From the NCBI GenBank assembly GCA_017305935.1, contig JAFKJU010000032.1, forward strand, positions 1 through 64,000: a stretch of 64,000 bases of DNA, in the 5' to 3' direction. This stretch comes from Hyphomicrobiales bacterium (lineage in GTDB: Bacteria; Pseudomonadota; Alphaproteobacteria; Rhizobiales; Rhizobiaceae). Below are positions 38,715-48,515 of the stretch, in pieces. The notes beneath the pieces are model-generated. The model had not been told where the DNA came from. It made no database searches and saw only the letters and a program-made list of their open reading frames with translations. A program made the position numbers and the translations under genes. How positions within the stretch are numbered: position 1 is the stretch's first letter; each line of letters opens with the position of its first letter.

Positions 38715-38877
38715 AAGTGCGATCCGTGGCATCCGATGGATGTTTACGATCCTGGGCGCCTACAAAAGTAGGTGGGCGCCATGTGACCAAGCCCACAGGC
38801 CTGGTCAGGGACAGCTCCCGTTAGATCGAGTATGGCCCCGAGGAATGTGGTTCCTGTCGAGAAGCACAGATCGCAAC
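38715..38877 (-). ncRNA. ssrS: 6S RNA (SsrS)
   Basis: The ~163-base region has the 6S architecture on the minus strand. The closing stem pairs GCGATCtGTG (38865-38874) with CACgGATCGC (38719-38728). The centre includes the alphaproteobacterial blocks GGGAGCTGTCCCTGACC and GGCGCCCACCTAC-loop-GTAGGCGCC (38755-38781). A -10-like TATATT lies just upstream. It follows zapA directly, the position of ssrS in E. coli and rhizobia. 6S RNA binds sigma-70 RNA polymerase holoenzyme in stationary phase. The ends are approximate. Confidence 0.85.
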
Positions 38878-38947
38878 AGGGAATATAGGAAGATTTTTTC
38901 GCTGCGCCAGTGGGCGGCGATGGAATTTCAGCGAGGCGTTTGCCTGT

Positions 38948-39322
38948 CTACGCTTCCGGCGCCGGGCGGGCGTTGAGGCGGGTGGCGATGCCCTGGATGC
39001 GGGCGGTCAGCTCTTCCAGCATCGCGGCCAGCATTTCCTCGGTGCGGGCGGTGGCGGCGCGGTCGTCGTCACGGTTCTGGTTGATGCGGTTCAGCTCACC
39101 CTCGACCTTGGCGAGACGGCGGCCGACGTCGGACAGTTCGTCCATCACCATGATGCCGGCCATGACGGTGATGCGCAGGTCGCCGATTTCGCCGAACTGG
39201 GTCTTGAGATGGCTGACATAGCGGTCGAACTTGTCGGCAAGCTCGCTCAGGTGGTTTTCCTGACCTTCCTCGCAGGCCATCCTGTAAGCCTTGCCGTCGA
39301 TGGTGACCGTGACCTGCGCCAT
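38948..39322 (-). CDS. zapA: Cell division protein ZapA
   Basis: 124 residues from ATG 39322 (MAQVTVTIDGKAYRMACEEGQE); the frame extends ten codons further without a ribosome site. ZapA bundles FtsZ filaments at the midcell ring. N-terminal beta-sheet domain and C-terminal coiled coil (GELNRINQNRDDD... EEMLAAMLEELTARIQGIATRL). It is 48 bases after the DUF4164 gene and directly before 6S RNA. Confidence 0.93.
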   Translation of the reverse strand: MAQVTVTIDGKAYRMACEEGQENHLSELADKFDRYVSHLKTQFGEIGDLRITVMAGIMVMDELSDVGRRLAKVEGELNRINQNRDDDRAATARTEEMLAAMLEELTARIQGIATRLNARPAPEA

Positions 39323-39370
39323 ATCCGCGAGAACCTGCCTTTCGTATTTCACCCCCGATGACAGGGACGT

Positions 39371-39643
39371 TCAGCGGTCGAGGACCGCCCTGATCGTTTC
39401 CATTGCCGTCACGAGACGCCGGGACACCTCGCGATTGACCTCTTCCAGCCGGTTGGCGCGGAACTGGGACTCGTCGAGCTCCTGCGCCAGCCGCGAACGG
39501 TCCGCATGCACGCGCCGCACCTCACCCTCGATCTCGCTGTGATCGCGCTCCCGCTCGAAGCGGATGTCGATGGCATTTTCGAGATGGGAAAGGGCCGCCT
39601 TCATTTCGAGGACCGCCATCTCCACCGTCTTCCCTGTCGGCAT
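39371..39643 (-). CDS. DUF4164 coiled-coil protein
   Basis: 90 residues from ATG 39643. Nearly all helix with heptads (VLEMKAALSHLENAIDIRFERERDHSEIEGEVRRVHADRSRLAQELDESQ), the form of the rhizobial DUF4164 family that lies beside zapA. This suggests a division-related ZapB-like partner, but that is inference from position. The frame extends upstream to 39826 without supporting context. Confidence 0.8.
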   Translation of the reverse strand: MPTGKTVEMAVLEMKAALSHLENAIDIRFERERDHSEIEGEVRRVHADRSRLAQELDESQFRANRLEEVNREVSRRLVTAMETIRAVLDR

Positions 39644-39872
39644 ATGGTTACTTCTTGGTTTCGTCAGAACACGGAATGCGAATCGCCGGTCCGGCAGAGG
39701 CCTCCGGCGAGACTTTATTCTTGACTGCAATCTCCCGTCAATCAAAGCCCCGGCATCGAAACTGTGGATGAATGCCGATTTGCCGGGCAAACCTCTTCCT
39801 GACCTTTTGCACACCAACTTGGACAAATGTCAAAAAATCACGTTTCAACGCCCTTGGGAAGCCCGGCTTTTA

Positions 39873-39900
39873 TTGACTTGCCGGCGCTTCCTGCTATGGA
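39873..39900 (+). promoter_or_regulatory. Predicted sigma-70-type promoter for tkt
   Basis: TTGACT (39873-39878), 16 bases, TATGGA (39895-39900), followed 65 bases later by the tkt start. The remaining part of this 321-base divergent spacer (39644-39964) shows no gene. Confidence 0.5.
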
Positions 39901-39964
39901 TCACGGCGCTTAATGATGCTCTTCAAACGGCATCTCCCGACCCCTCGGAACCAGCGGAAAAGCC

Positions 39965-41941
39965 ATGACCTCTCGCGAAGAACTTAACCGGATGGCGAAT
40001 GCGATCCGTTTCCTTTCCATGGACGCCGTTGAAAAGGCCAACTCCGGCCATCCCGGCCTGCCGATGGGCGCCGCGGATATCGCCACGGTCCTTTTCACGC
40101 GCTACCTGAAATTCGATCCCAAGAATCCGCTCTGGCCGGATCGCGACCGTTTCGTGCTGTCCGCCGGCCACGGCTCGATGCTGCTCTACTCGCTGCTCTA
40201 TCTCACGGGCTATGAGGACATGAGCATCGAGGACATCAAGCAGTTCCGCCAGCTCGGCTCCAAGACGGCCGGCCATCCGGAATACGGACATGCCTCGGGC
40301 ATCGAGACCACGACCGGCCCGCTCGGCCAGGGCATTGCCAATGCCGTCGGCATGGCGATCGCCGAGCGCAAGCTCGAAGAGGAATTCGGCTCCGACCTGC
40401 AGAGCCACCACACCTATGTGCTGTGTGGCGACGGCTGCCTGATGGAAGGCATCAGCCACGAGGCGATCACGCTGGCCGGCCACCTGAAGCTGAACAAGCT
40501 GGTTCTCTTCTGGGACGACAACAACATCACCATCGACGGCGCCGTCGGCCTGTCGGATTCGACCGACCAGGTCGCCCGCTTCCAGGCCGCGCATTGGAAC
40601 ACGATCCGCGTCGACGGACACGACCAGGACCAGATCGCCGCGGCAATCGAGGCCGCGCAGTCCTCGGACAGGCCGACATTCATCGCCTGCAAGACGACCA
40701 TCGGCTTCGGCGCGCCCAACAAGGCCGGCACCCACAAGGTTCACGGCTCGCCGCTCGGCGCCGCCGAAATCGAAGCCACCCGCCATGCCCTGAACTGGGA
40801 AGCCCCGGCCTTCGAAATCCCCGCCGACGTGCTCGACCTGTGGCGCGCCGCCGGCCGCCGCTCGGTCAAGGCCCGCGAGGCATGGGAAGCCCGCCTCGCC
40901 GCTTCCGACAAGCAGGCCGAATTCAACCGCCGCTTCGCCGGCGACCTGCCCGCCGGCCTCGACGGCGCCATGGACGCCTACAAGAAGAAGCTCGCCGACG
41001 CCCCGCCGACCGTCGCCACCCGCAAGGCTTCTGAAGACGCGCTCGAAGTCATCAACGGCATCGTGCCGGAGATGATCGGCGGCTCCGCCGACCTGACGCC
41101 GTCCAACAACACCAAGACCAGTCAGATGAAGTCGATCACGCCGACCGATTTCTCCGGCCGTTACATGCATTGGGGCATCCGCGAGCACGGCATGGCCGCC
41201 GCCATCAACGGCATCGCCCTGCATGGCGGGTTGATCCCCTATGCCGGCGGCTTCATGATCTTCTCGGACTATTGCCGTCCGTCGATCCGCCTCGCCGCGC
41301 TGATGGGCATCCGCGTCATCCACGTCCTGACGCACGATTCGATCGGCGTCGGCGAAGACGGCCCGACGCACCAGCCGGTCGAGCATATGTCGGCGTTGCG
41401 CGCCATCCCGAACCTGCTGGTCTTCCGCCCGGCCGACGCGGTGGAAACCGCCGAATGCTGGCAGCTTGCCCTGCATGAGAAGCATCGCCCTTCGGCGCTC
41501 GCGCTCACCCGCCAGAACCTCGCCCCGGCCCGCACCACCTACGAGGCCAAGAACCTCTCGGCCGCCGGCGCCTACGAGCTGGTTTCCGACGACGACGCCA
41601 AGGTTTCGATCTTCGCCTCCGGCTCGGAAGTCGAGATCGCGTTGAAGGCCGCCGAGACGCTGAAGCAGAAGGGCATCGCCGCCCGCGTCGTTTCCGTACC
41701 CTGCTTCGAGCTGTTCTACGATCAGCCGGAAGCCTACCAGGCGATGATCATCGGCAAGGCGCCGGTCAAGATCGCCGTCGAGGCCGGCGTCCGCCAGAGC
41801 TGGGATCACATCATCGGCCCCGAAGGCGCCTTCATCGGCATGAAGTCTTTCGGTGCATCGGCTCCGGCCAAGGATCTCTACAAGCATTTCGGCATCACGG
41901 CCGAAGCCGTGGTAGAGGCTGCCGAAGCCAAGCTTGCTTGA
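39965..41941 (+). CDS. tkt: Transketolase
   Basis: 658 residues. Thiamin-diphosphate enzyme moving two-carbon units in the pentose phosphate pathway and Calvin cycle. TPP-binding motif GDGCLMEG...NN with GDG at 155-157; the N-terminus [27 protein letters not shown] is canonical, as is the pyrimidine-domain segment [28 protein letters not shown]. Followed by a terminator, then gap. Confidence 0.98.
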   Translation: MTSREELNRMANAIRFLSMDAVEKANSGHPGLPMGAADIATVLFTRYLKFDPKNPLWPDRDRFVLSAGHGSMLLYSLLYLTGYEDMSIEDIKQFRQLGSKTAGHPEYGHASGIETTTGPLGQGIANAVGMAIAERKLEEEFGSDLQSHHTYVLCGDGCLMEGISHEAITLAGHLKLNKLVLFWDDNNITIDGAVGLSDSTDQVARFQAAHWNTIRVDGHDQDQIAAAIEAAQSSDRPTFIACKTTIGFGAPNKAGTHKVHGSPLGAAEIEATRHALNWEAPAFEIPADVLDLWRAAGRRSVKAREAWEARLAASDKQAEFNRRFAGDLPAGLDGAMDAYKKKLADAPPTVATRKASEDALEVINGIVPEMIGGSADLTPSNNTKTSQMKSITPTDFSGRYMHWGIREHGMAAAINGIALHGGLIPYAGGFMIFSDYCRPSIRLAALMGIRVIHVLTHDSIGVGEDGPTHQPVEHMSALRAIPNLLVFRPADAVETAECWQLALHEKHRPSALALTRQNLAPARTTYEAKNLSAAGAYELVSDDDAKVSIFASGSEVEIALKAAETLKQKGIAARVVSVPCFELFYDQPEAYQAMIIGKAPVKIAVEAGVRQSWDHIIGPEGAFIGMKSFGASAPAKDLYKHFGITAEAVVEAAEAKLA

Positions 41942-41949
41942 CATGACGA

Positions 41950-41973
41950 AAGGCGCGTTTTACGCGCCTTTTT
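41950..41973 (+). terminator. Rho-independent terminator after tkt
   Basis: AAAGGCGCG-TTTTA-CGCGCCTTTTT hairpin followed by a T run, between tkt and gap. Confidence 0.88.
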
Positions 41974-42006
41974 CCATCCCGACCCTTATTTCAGTGGGAG
42001 ACTAGA

Positions 42007-43017
42007 ATGACTGTGAAAGTTGCCATCAACGGCTTCGGCCGCATCGGCCGCAACATCCTGCGCGCCATCGTCGAATCCGGCCGCACCGACATCGAGGTGG
42101 TATCGATCAACGACCTCGGCCCGGTCGAGACCAATGCGCATCTGCTGCGCTTCGACTCCATTCACGGCAAGTTCCCGGCCAAGGTCACGGTCGAGGGCGA
42201 CTCCATCATCATCAACGGCGGCAAGCCGATCAAGGTGACGGCGATCAAGGATCCGGCCGCACTTCCGCATGCCGAACTCGGCGTCGACATCGCCATGGAA
42301 TGCACGGGCTTCTTCACCGCCCGCGACAAGGCCGCCGCCCACCTGACCGCCGGCGCCAAGCGCGTCATCGTCTCGGCCCCGGCCGAAGGCGCCGACCTCA
42401 CCGTCGTCTATGGCGTCAACCACGACAAGCTGACCAAGGACCACCTGGTCATCTCCAACGCGTCGTGCACCACCAACTGCCTGGCCCCGGTCGCCAAGGT
42501 GCTGAACGATGTCATCGGCATCGATCACGGCATGATGACCACCATCCATTCCTACACCAACGACCAGCCGTCGCTCGACCAGATGCACAAGGATCTGTAC
42601 CGCGCCCGCGCTGCCGCCCTGTCGATGATCCCGACCTCCACCGGCGCCGCCAAGGCTGTCGGCCTCGTTCTGCCGGAACTGAAAGGCAAGCTCGACGGCT
42701 TCGCCATGCGCGTTCCGACCCCGAACGTCTCGGTTGTCGACCTGAAGTTCGTCGCCAAGCGCGACACGACCAAGGAAGAGATCAACGCTGCGATCAAGGC
42801 TGCCGCCGACGGTCCGCTCAAGAACATCCTCGCCTATACCGAGCAGCCGAACGTCTCGATCGACTTCAACCACGACCCGCACTCCTCGACCTTCCACATG
42901 GACCAGACCAAGGTCATGGAAGGCAAGTTCGTGTCGATCCTGACCTGGTACGACAACGAGTGGGGCTTCTCCAACCGCATGTCGGACACGGCGGTTGCGC
43001 TTGCCAAGCTGATCTGA
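42007..43017 (+). CDS. gap: Glyceraldehyde-3-phosphate dehydrogenase, type I
   Basis: 336 residues. NAD-dependent oxidation and phosphorylation of glyceraldehyde-3-phosphate. Rossmann motif [10 protein letters not shown] at 7-16; catalytic Cys154 in [12 protein letters not shown]; the SLoop region [31 protein letters not shown] is typical. The stop shares one base with the next gene's ATG (TGATG), so the two are coupled. Confidence 0.98.
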   Translation: MTVKVAINGFGRIGRNILRAIVESGRTDIEVVSINDLGPVETNAHLLRFDSIHGKFPAKVTVEGDSIIINGGKPIKVTAIKDPAALPHAELGVDIAMECTGFFTARDKAAAHLTAGAKRVIVSAPAEGADLTVVYGVNHDKLTKDHLVISNASCTTNCLAPVAKVLNDVIGIDHGMMTTIHSYTNDQPSLDQMHKDLYRARAAALSMIPTSTGAAKAVGLVLPELKGKLDGFAMRVPTPNVSVVDLKFVAKRDTTKEEINAAIKAAADGPLKNILAYTEQPNVSIDFNHDPHSSTFHMDQTKVMEGKFVSILTWYDNEWGFSNRMSDTAVALAKLI

Positions 43018-43598
43018 TGTTTCGCGCCCTTGGCCCCCTCACCGTCCGCTGGACGCCCTGGGAGGGCGAGGGCCTCGAACATCTGACTCTGACACCGGAC
43101 AGTTTCGACTTCGGCGCGGGCATCCGCGCCGAAAGCGTTTTGATCGGCGACCGCGGGGATAGCCCCTATGGCGTGCATTACCGCATCGCGTGCGACGCCG
43201 GTTGGGCCGTGCGCCGCTTTAGCATCGAAACCACCGATGGGCGACGCCTTGCGCTCGCCTCCGATGGCGCAGGCCACTGGCGGGACGAGAACGGTGCCAG
43301 CCGCGCCGACCTCGACGGCTGCATCGATATCGACCTCGCCGGCTCGCCCTTCACCAACACCTTGCCGATCCGCCGCCTGAACCTGACGCCCGCCGCCGGA
43401 ACCGCCCGCCTGTCGATGGTCTACGTGCCCTTCGATTCCTTTGACGCCTTCGTCGACGGCCAGCGCTATACCGGCCTCGACGCCGACCAGCAGCTATACC
43501 GCTACGAAGCCGAGGACCGCAGCTTTACCGCCGAACTGCCGGTCGACGAGGACGGGCTCGTCATCGATTACCCCGGCCTCTTCCGCCGGCTGCGATAG
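43017..43598 (+). CDS. Putative glycolipid-binding family protein
   Basis: 193 residues from ATG 43017, overlapping the gap stop by one base. The segments [44 protein letters not shown] and FTNTLPIRRL... are those of the Pfam putative glycolipid-binding family (PA1994-like beta barrel). Its natural ligand is unestablished. Coupling to gap is unusual for the family and may only reflect shared transcription. Confidence 0.75.
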   Translation: MFRALGPLTVRWTPWEGEGLEHLTLTPDSFDFGAGIRAESVLIGDRGDSPYGVHYRIACDAGWAVRRFSIETTDGRRLALASDGAGHWRDENGASRADLDGCIDIDLAGSPFTNTLPIRRLNLTPAAGTARLSMVYVPFDSFDAFVDGQRYTGLDADQQLYRYEAEDRSFTAELPVDEDGLVIDYPGLFRRLR

Positions 43599-43689
43599 GT
43601 GCGCTCACAAAATCAGCGGCGGGGATGCATCTTCTTGTTTTCGCCGCGCTCCCGCCCGATTTTCCTCCATTTTCTTCTTGAGTTTCGCA

Positions 43690-43738
43690 GAGCATTTCCA
43701 GGAAAACTGTGCAGCGGTTTTCCGTCCGGAAATGCGAC
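43690..43738. repeat. Dispersed intergenic palindrome, copy D (in gap 43599-43972)
   Basis: GAGCATTTCCAGGAAAAC...GCAGCGGTTTTCCGTCCGGAAATGCGAC, an imperfect inverted repeat. Together with copies A to C and E it defines one family. The rest of this 374-base gap has only GC-rich hairpins and no credible gene, apart from possible upstream starts of the antiporter at 43916 and 43943. Confidence 0.7.
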
Positions 43739-43972
43739 AAGCACAAATGGTCCATTTCGGGGCGTGGGACGCGCTCCCTCCACCAGACCTGCACCAGAAA
43801 AGCCCTCCGGGCTCAAACCCGGATGCGGAATGGCTGTCATGCATGTTCGGGTGATGGACGCGGCGCCGGGAGCGCGCCACAATGACACGTCTCCGGCCGC
43901 AACGCCGGAGGCAGCATGGGACATCTTCGCGCCTGCCGGGCGATGAAGGTGGTGACGGAAAGCGGGGCGGGC

Positions 43973-45823
43973 GTGGATAGTTTTTATGCGATGGTTCTGG
44001 TCGGAACGGCGCTGGTGCTCCTGGCTGCCTTCTCCAGCCTGCTCGCCTTCCGCTTTGGCGCGCCCCTGCTCTTCCTGTTCCTCTCCATCGGCTTGCTGGC
44101 CGGCAGCGATGGACTCGGCCTGAGTTTTAGCAACGACCGCGTCGCCTACCAACTCGGCTCGCTGGCGCTGGCCGTCATCCTGTTCGATTCCGGCTTCGGC
44201 ACCTCCTTCCATTCCTTCCGCATCGCCGCCGCCCCGGCGCTGGTGCTCGCCTCGGTCGGGGTTCTGCTCACCGCCTCGCTGTTTGCGCTCGCCACCATGG
44301 TGCTGCTGCATTTCGGCTTTCTCGAAGGCATGCTGCTCGGCTCGATCATCGCCTCGACGGATGCGGCCGCCGTCTTCTTCCTGCTGCGCATCGGCGGCAT
44401 CAATATCCGCGACAAGGTGCGCTCCGGCCTGGAGGTGGAATCCGGCACCAACGACCCGATGGCGATCTTCCTGACGCTGCTGATGGTCGGCATCGTCTCC
44501 AGCGGCAAGGGTGCGGGCGCCTTCGACCTGTCGATGCTGCTGCTCTTCGTCGAGGAAATGGGCCTCGGGCTGGTGATGGGACTCGCCGGAGGCATGATGA
44601 TCGTCACCGTCATCAACCGCGTCGCCACCGATCGCGGCCTGGCGCCGATCTTCGTGCTGGCGCTGGCGCTGCTGCTCTTCGCCTTCACCGGCGTGCTCGG
44701 CGGCTCCGGCTTCCTCGCCGTCTATGTCGCCGGCCTGTTTGCCGGCAACAAGCGCATCCAGTCCGCCGCCTCCATCCGCCGCTTCCAGGACGGCATGACC
44801 TGGCTGGCGCAGATCATCATGTTCCTGATGCTCGGCCTGCTCGCCAGCCCCTCCGAATTCCTCACCATTCTGCTGCCGGCCTTGGCGCTGGCGCTTTTCC
44901 TGATTTTCGTGGCGCGGCCGCTCGCGGTCTGGTTCTGCCTGCTGCCCTTCGACTATACCCAGCAGGAGACCGGCTTCATCGCCTGGGTGGGCCTGCGCGG
45001 CGCCGTCTCCATCCTGCTCGCCATCCTGCCGGTCATGGGCGGCCTGAAGAACGGCGAGACCTATTTCAACACCGCCTTCATCATCGTGCTGGTCTCGCTT
45101 CTGGTGCAGGGGTGGACCATCAAGCCGGTCGCCCGCCGGCTCGGCCTGATCATCCCGCCGCGCCTCGGCGCCATCGACAAGCTGGAACTCGATCTGCCGG
45201 GCGCGGCCAACCACGAACTGCTCTCCTATCGCATCATCAAGGACAGCCCGATCATGCGCGGCGAGCGCATTCCGCGCTGGGCGGTGCCGTCACTGGTGAT
45301 CCGCGACGGCAAGTCGATGCGTTACCAATATGCCGGGCGCCTGCGCGAGAACGACCAGGTCTACATGTTCGTCGCGCCCGCCTATTCGAAGCTGCTCGAC
45401 CGTCTCTTCGCCAGCCGCGCGCCCGTCGACGAGGACGACGCCGAATTCTTCGGCGCCTTCTCGATTTCCGCCGCAAGGCCGGCGCGGGAGCTGGATGCCG
45501 CCTACGGCCCCGGCCTGCTGCACGACAGCGAGAAGGAACTCAGCATCGGCGATCTCATCGCCCAGCGCCTCGGCGGCCATGTCGAATATGCCGACCGCGT
45601 GCGCCTCGGCTCGATCATCCTCATCGTGCGCGATCTCGACGAACAGGACGCGCCGAAAACCATCGGCATCTCACTGGAGCCGGTGGAGCCGGCCACCAAC
45701 CTGCCGATCTTCATCAACCTGCGCGAAATCGCCCACCGCGTCCGCGACGTCCTGCGCAAGCATCGCCGAAGGGTGGCGCAGGCCATCCACCCGGCGCCCG
45801 CGCCCACGGAAAATGACCGGTAA
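43973..45823 (+). CDS. cvrA: K+/H+ antiporter (CPA1, CvrA/NhaP2 type)
   Basis: 616 residues starting at GTG 43973 (DSFYAMVLVGTALVLLAAFSS); ATGs at 43943 and 43916 are alternatives that give a non-family-like extension. About twelve transmembrane helices; the ion-binding pair lies in SIIASTDAAAVFFLL and VESGTNDPMAIFL. The C-terminal half (from about 420) is a TrkA_C-type regulatory domain (DGKSMRYQYAGRLRENDQVYMFV). Exports K+ in exchange for H+. Its place between gap and pgk is unusual. Confidence 0.9.
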   Translation: MDSFYAMVLVGTALVLLAAFSSLLAFRFGAPLLFLFLSIGLLAGSDGLGLSFSNDRVAYQLGSLALAVILFDSGFGTSFHSFRIAAAPALVLASVGVLLTASLFALATMVLLHFGFLEGMLLGSIIASTDAAAVFFLLRIGGINIRDKVRSGLEVESGTNDPMAIFLTLLMVGIVSSGKGAGAFDLSMLLLFVEEMGLGLVMGLAGGMMIVTVINRVATDRGLAPIFVLALALLLFAFTGVLGGSGFLAVYVAGLFAGNKRIQSAASIRRFQDGMTWLAQIIMFLMLGLLASPSEFLTILLPALALALFLIFVARPLAVWFCLLPFDYTQQETGFIAWVGLRGAVSILLAILPVMGGLKNGETYFNTAFIIVLVSLLVQGWTIKPVARRLGLIIPPRLGAIDKLELDLPGAANHELLSYRIIKDSPIMRGERIPRWAVPSLVIRDGKSMRYQYAGRLRENDQVYMFVAPAYSKLLDRLFASRAPVDEDDAEFFGAFSISAARPARELDAAYGPGLLHDSEKELSIGDLIAQRLGGHVEYADRVRLGSIILIVRDLDEQDAPKTIGISLEPVEPATNLPIFINLREIAHRVRDVLRKHRRRVAQAIHPAPAPTENDR

Positions 45824-45895
45824 AGCGCCTTGCGTCCGGATCGTTCCCGTGTATGGTCCGGTCGAATTTTCCCTCCGACAGAATGGGACATGATC

Positions 45896-47095
45896 ATGGC
45901 TTCCTTCAAGACTCTCGACGACCTCTCCGATCTCTCGGGCAAGCGCGTTCTGGTGCGCGTCGATCTCAACGTGCCCGTCAACGCCGAAGGCAAGGTGACC
46001 GACAAGACCCGCATCGAGCGCGTCGCGCCGACGATCCTCGAACTGTCGAAAAAGGGCGCCAAGGTCATTCTGCTCGCCCATTTCGGCCGTCCGAAAGGCG
46101 CGCCGGTGGCGGACATGTCGCTGGCGCTGATCGCGCCGGCCGTCGAAGAAGTATTGGGCGCAAAGGTCGCGACCGCGTCGGATTGCATCGGCGAGGCCGC
46201 CGCCTCCGCCGTCGCAGCGATGAAGGACGGCGACATCCTGCTTCTCGAAAACACCCGCTTCCACAAGGGCGAGGAGAAGAACGATCCGGAATTCACCAAG
46301 GCGCTGGCCGCCAATGGCGACATCTTCGTCAACGACGCCTTCTCGGCCGCCCACCGCGCCCATGCCTCCACCGAAGGCCTGGCGCACCTGCTGCCCGCCT
46401 ATGCCGGCCGCACCATGCAGGCCGAGCTGGAAGCCCTTGAAAAGGGCCTGGGCCAGCCGGCCCGCCCGGTGGTCGCCATCGTCGGCGGCGCCAAGGTTTC
46501 GACCAAGATCGACCTGCTGATGAACCTCGTCAAGAAGGTCGATGCCCTCGTCATCGGCGGCGGCATGGCCAACACCTTCCTCGCCGCGCGCGGCACCAAT
46601 GTCGGCAAGTCGCTGTGCGAGCATGACCTTGCCGCCACCGCCAAGCAGATCATGGTCGAGGCCGCCGGCGCCGGCTGCGCCATCGTGCTGCCGGTCGACG
46701 GCGTCATCGCCCGCGAATTCAAGGCCGGTGCCGAAAACGAGGTCGTCGATATCGAGGCGATCCCCGCCGATGCCATGGTGCTCGACGTCGGCCCGAAGTC
46801 GATCGAAGCGGTCAACGACTGGATTTCCAAGGCCGAGACGCTGGTCTGGAACGGCCCGCTCGGCGCCTTCGAAATCACCCCCTTCGACACGGCAACGGTT
46901 GCCGTCGCCAAACATGCAGCGGAAGAAACCAAGGCCGGCAAGCTGGTTTCCGTCGCCGGCGGCGGCGACACGGTCTCGGCTCTCAACCATGCCGGCGTTG
47001 CCGATGACTTCACCTACATCTCCACCGCCGGCGGCGCCTTCCTCGAATGGATGGAAGGCAAGGACCTGCCGGGCGTGACGGTTCTGCAGCGGTAA
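45896..47095 (+). CDS. pgk: Phosphoglycerate kinase
   Basis: 399 residues from ATG 45896 ([32 protein letters not shown]); ATG 45890 is also possible. Substrate-binding Arg/Asp in [16 protein letters not shown], and the nucleotide loop [34 protein letters not shown]. Transfers phosphate from 1,3-bisphosphoglycerate to ADP. It is followed by a strong terminator, so there is no fba directly behind it as seen in several other rhizobia. Confidence 0.98.
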   Translation: MASFKTLDDLSDLSGKRVLVRVDLNVPVNAEGKVTDKTRIERVAPTILELSKKGAKVILLAHFGRPKGAPVADMSLALIAPAVEEVLGAKVATASDCIGEAAASAVAAMKDGDILLLENTRFHKGEEKNDPEFTKALAANGDIFVNDAFSAAHRAHASTEGLAHLLPAYAGRTMQAELEALEKGLGQPARPVVAIVGGAKVSTKIDLLMNLVKKVDALVIGGGMANTFLAARGTNVGKSLCEHDLAATAKQIMVEAAGAGCAIVLPVDGVIAREFKAGAENEVVDIEAIPADAMVLDVGPKSIEAVNDWISKAETLVWNGPLGAFEITPFDTATVAVAKHAAEETKAGKLVSVAGGGDTVSALNHAGVADDFTYISTAGGAFLEWMEGKDLPGVTVLQR

Positions 47096-47113
47096 TCACG
47101 CGCATGCATTTTT

Positions 47114-47142
47114 AAAACGGCGGGCCATGTGCCCGCCGTTTT
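47114..47142 (+). terminator. Rho-independent terminator after pgk
   Basis: Perfect hairpin AAAACGGCGGGC-CATGT-GCCCGCCGTTTT with a T-rich tail. Confidence 0.9.
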
Positions 47143-47241
47143 CGTTTGGACCGCAAACTTGTCACCCCCACAACTTCGCCCATTCTCAACGCCGGTATCG
47201 CATCGCTACAAAGGGCCACATCCGCCAGAGGAGATCGCCCG

Positions 47242-48162
47242 ATGTCTGCCTATGATTTCGTAACCGTCGACGTCTTCACCACCGAGCGCTTTCGCGGCAA
47301 TCCGCTCGCCGTCTTCCCGGATGCGCGCGGGCTGGACGACGAGACGATGCAGGCGATCGCCGCCGAATTCGGCTATTCCGAAATCACCTTCGTGCTGCCG
47401 CCGGAAGACACGCAGAACGATGCGCGGGTGCGCATCTTCACCCCGACCACGGAAATCCCCTTCGCCGGCCATCCGAATGTCGGCACGGCCTATGTGCTCG
47501 GCCGCCTGCCCTCGCTGTTCGGAAAGCCGCTCGGCCGGAAGCTGCGTTTCGAGGAGCTTGCCGGCCTCGTCACCATCGACCTGCGCCTGGACGGCGACAC
47601 CGTCACCGGCGCGACGATCCGCGCCCCGCAGGCGCTCACCATCGGCGAAACGACGGTCGAACCGGCGCTGATCGCCCGTTGCGCCTCGCTGAGCGCAGAC
47701 GATATCGCCACGACAACCCATGCGCCGAGCTTCGTCTCCGTCGGCCTGCCCTTTGCCGTGGCGCAGCTTTCCGGTCTCGACGCACTTGCCGCCGCCCGCC
47801 CGAACATCACGGCGTTCCACGAGGCCGCCGGGCGTCACCGACAGGTGGGCGCCGATTTTTCGCTGTTTCTCTATGTGCGCTCGCCGGACAACCCCTGGAC
47901 GATCCGCGCCCGCATGTTCGCGCCGCTCGACAATATCATGGAAGACCCGGCGACCGGCAGCGCCTCGGCAGCACTTGCCGCCTTTCTCGCCACGTTGTCG
48001 CCTGAAGCGGAGGCTGTGAGGACCATTACCATCGAACAGGGCGTCGAGATGGGCCGCCGCAGCGTGATCACGATCGATGTCGTCAAGCGCGACGGCGTGG
48101 TGCGCGACGTTCACGTCAGCGGCGATTGCGTCGACGTCATCAGGGGCGCAATCGCGGTCTGA
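47242..48162 (+). CDS. PhzF-family protein (isomerase/epimerase fold)
   Basis: 306 residues from ATG 47242 with GAGGAG upstream; the frame is open to 47146. Diaminopimelate-epimerase-like fold of the PhzF family: FTTERFRGNPLAVFPDA, the Glu of TTEIPFAGHPNVGTAYVL (the likely catalytic acid, about residues 71-88), and FAPLDNIMEDPATGSASAALAAF near the C-terminus. The substrate is unknown; few members make phenazines. No phenazine genes are nearby. Confidence 0.9.
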   Translation: MSAYDFVTVDVFTTERFRGNPLAVFPDARGLDDETMQAIAAEFGYSEITFVLPPEDTQNDARVRIFTPTTEIPFAGHPNVGTAYVLGRLPSLFGKPLGRKLRFEELAGLVTIDLRLDGDTVTGATIRAPQALTIGETTVEPALIARCASLSADDIATTTHAPSFVSVGLPFAVAQLSGLDALAAARPNITAFHEAAGRHRQVGADFSLFLYVRSPDNPWTIRARMFAPLDNIMEDPATGSASAALAAFLATLSPEAEAVRTITIEQGVEMGRRSVITIDVVKRDGVVRDVHVSGDCVDVIRGAIAV

Positions 48163-48202
48163 CGCCTCCCGGCGGAAATGCGGCAAGACCGGAAACCGTC
48201 CC

Positions 48203-48364
48203 TCAGACGGATTCCCGCACGAGCACGGTGAGCATCACCATGGCGAAGGCAAAAATCCCGATCTTCCAGAAATCGCGCCGCCGCCGCAGGCCGGGCAGGC
48301 CGATGGGCTTGATGAGATGCGCGCCCATCGCCAGCAGGAGCAGCAGGGTGATGATCCGGGTCAA
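48203..48364 (-). CDS. Small membrane protein, 53 residues, TTG start
   Basis: The minus strand encodes a 53-residue protein from TTG 48364 to TGA 48203-48205, with AAGGAAA eight bases upstream. It reads as a hydrophobic segment (TRIITLLLLLAMGAHLIKPIG), a loop with the LPGLRRRRDFWKIGI block and a second hydrophobic segment (FAFAMVMLTVLV). The LPGLRRRRDFWKI block resembles what I recall of conserved small membrane proteins in rhizobia. It is convergent with phzF and divergent from the MFS gene. Function unknown. Confidence 0.6.
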   Translation of the reverse strand: MTRIITLLLLLAMGAHLIKPIGLPGLRRRRDFWKIGIFAFAMVMLTVLVRESV

Positions 48365-48515
48365 CGACTTTTTCCTTGCGGTCGCGGCGCGTCACATCGC
48401 CGCCAAGTTTTCGCGTCACTGAACGGGCGGGGATCCCTTTCCAGTGCAATTTTCGGCGCCACGCAAGCATGGCGCCAGATTGTGCTTGTCTTATCAGGCC
48501 GCTTACGCAGAAACT

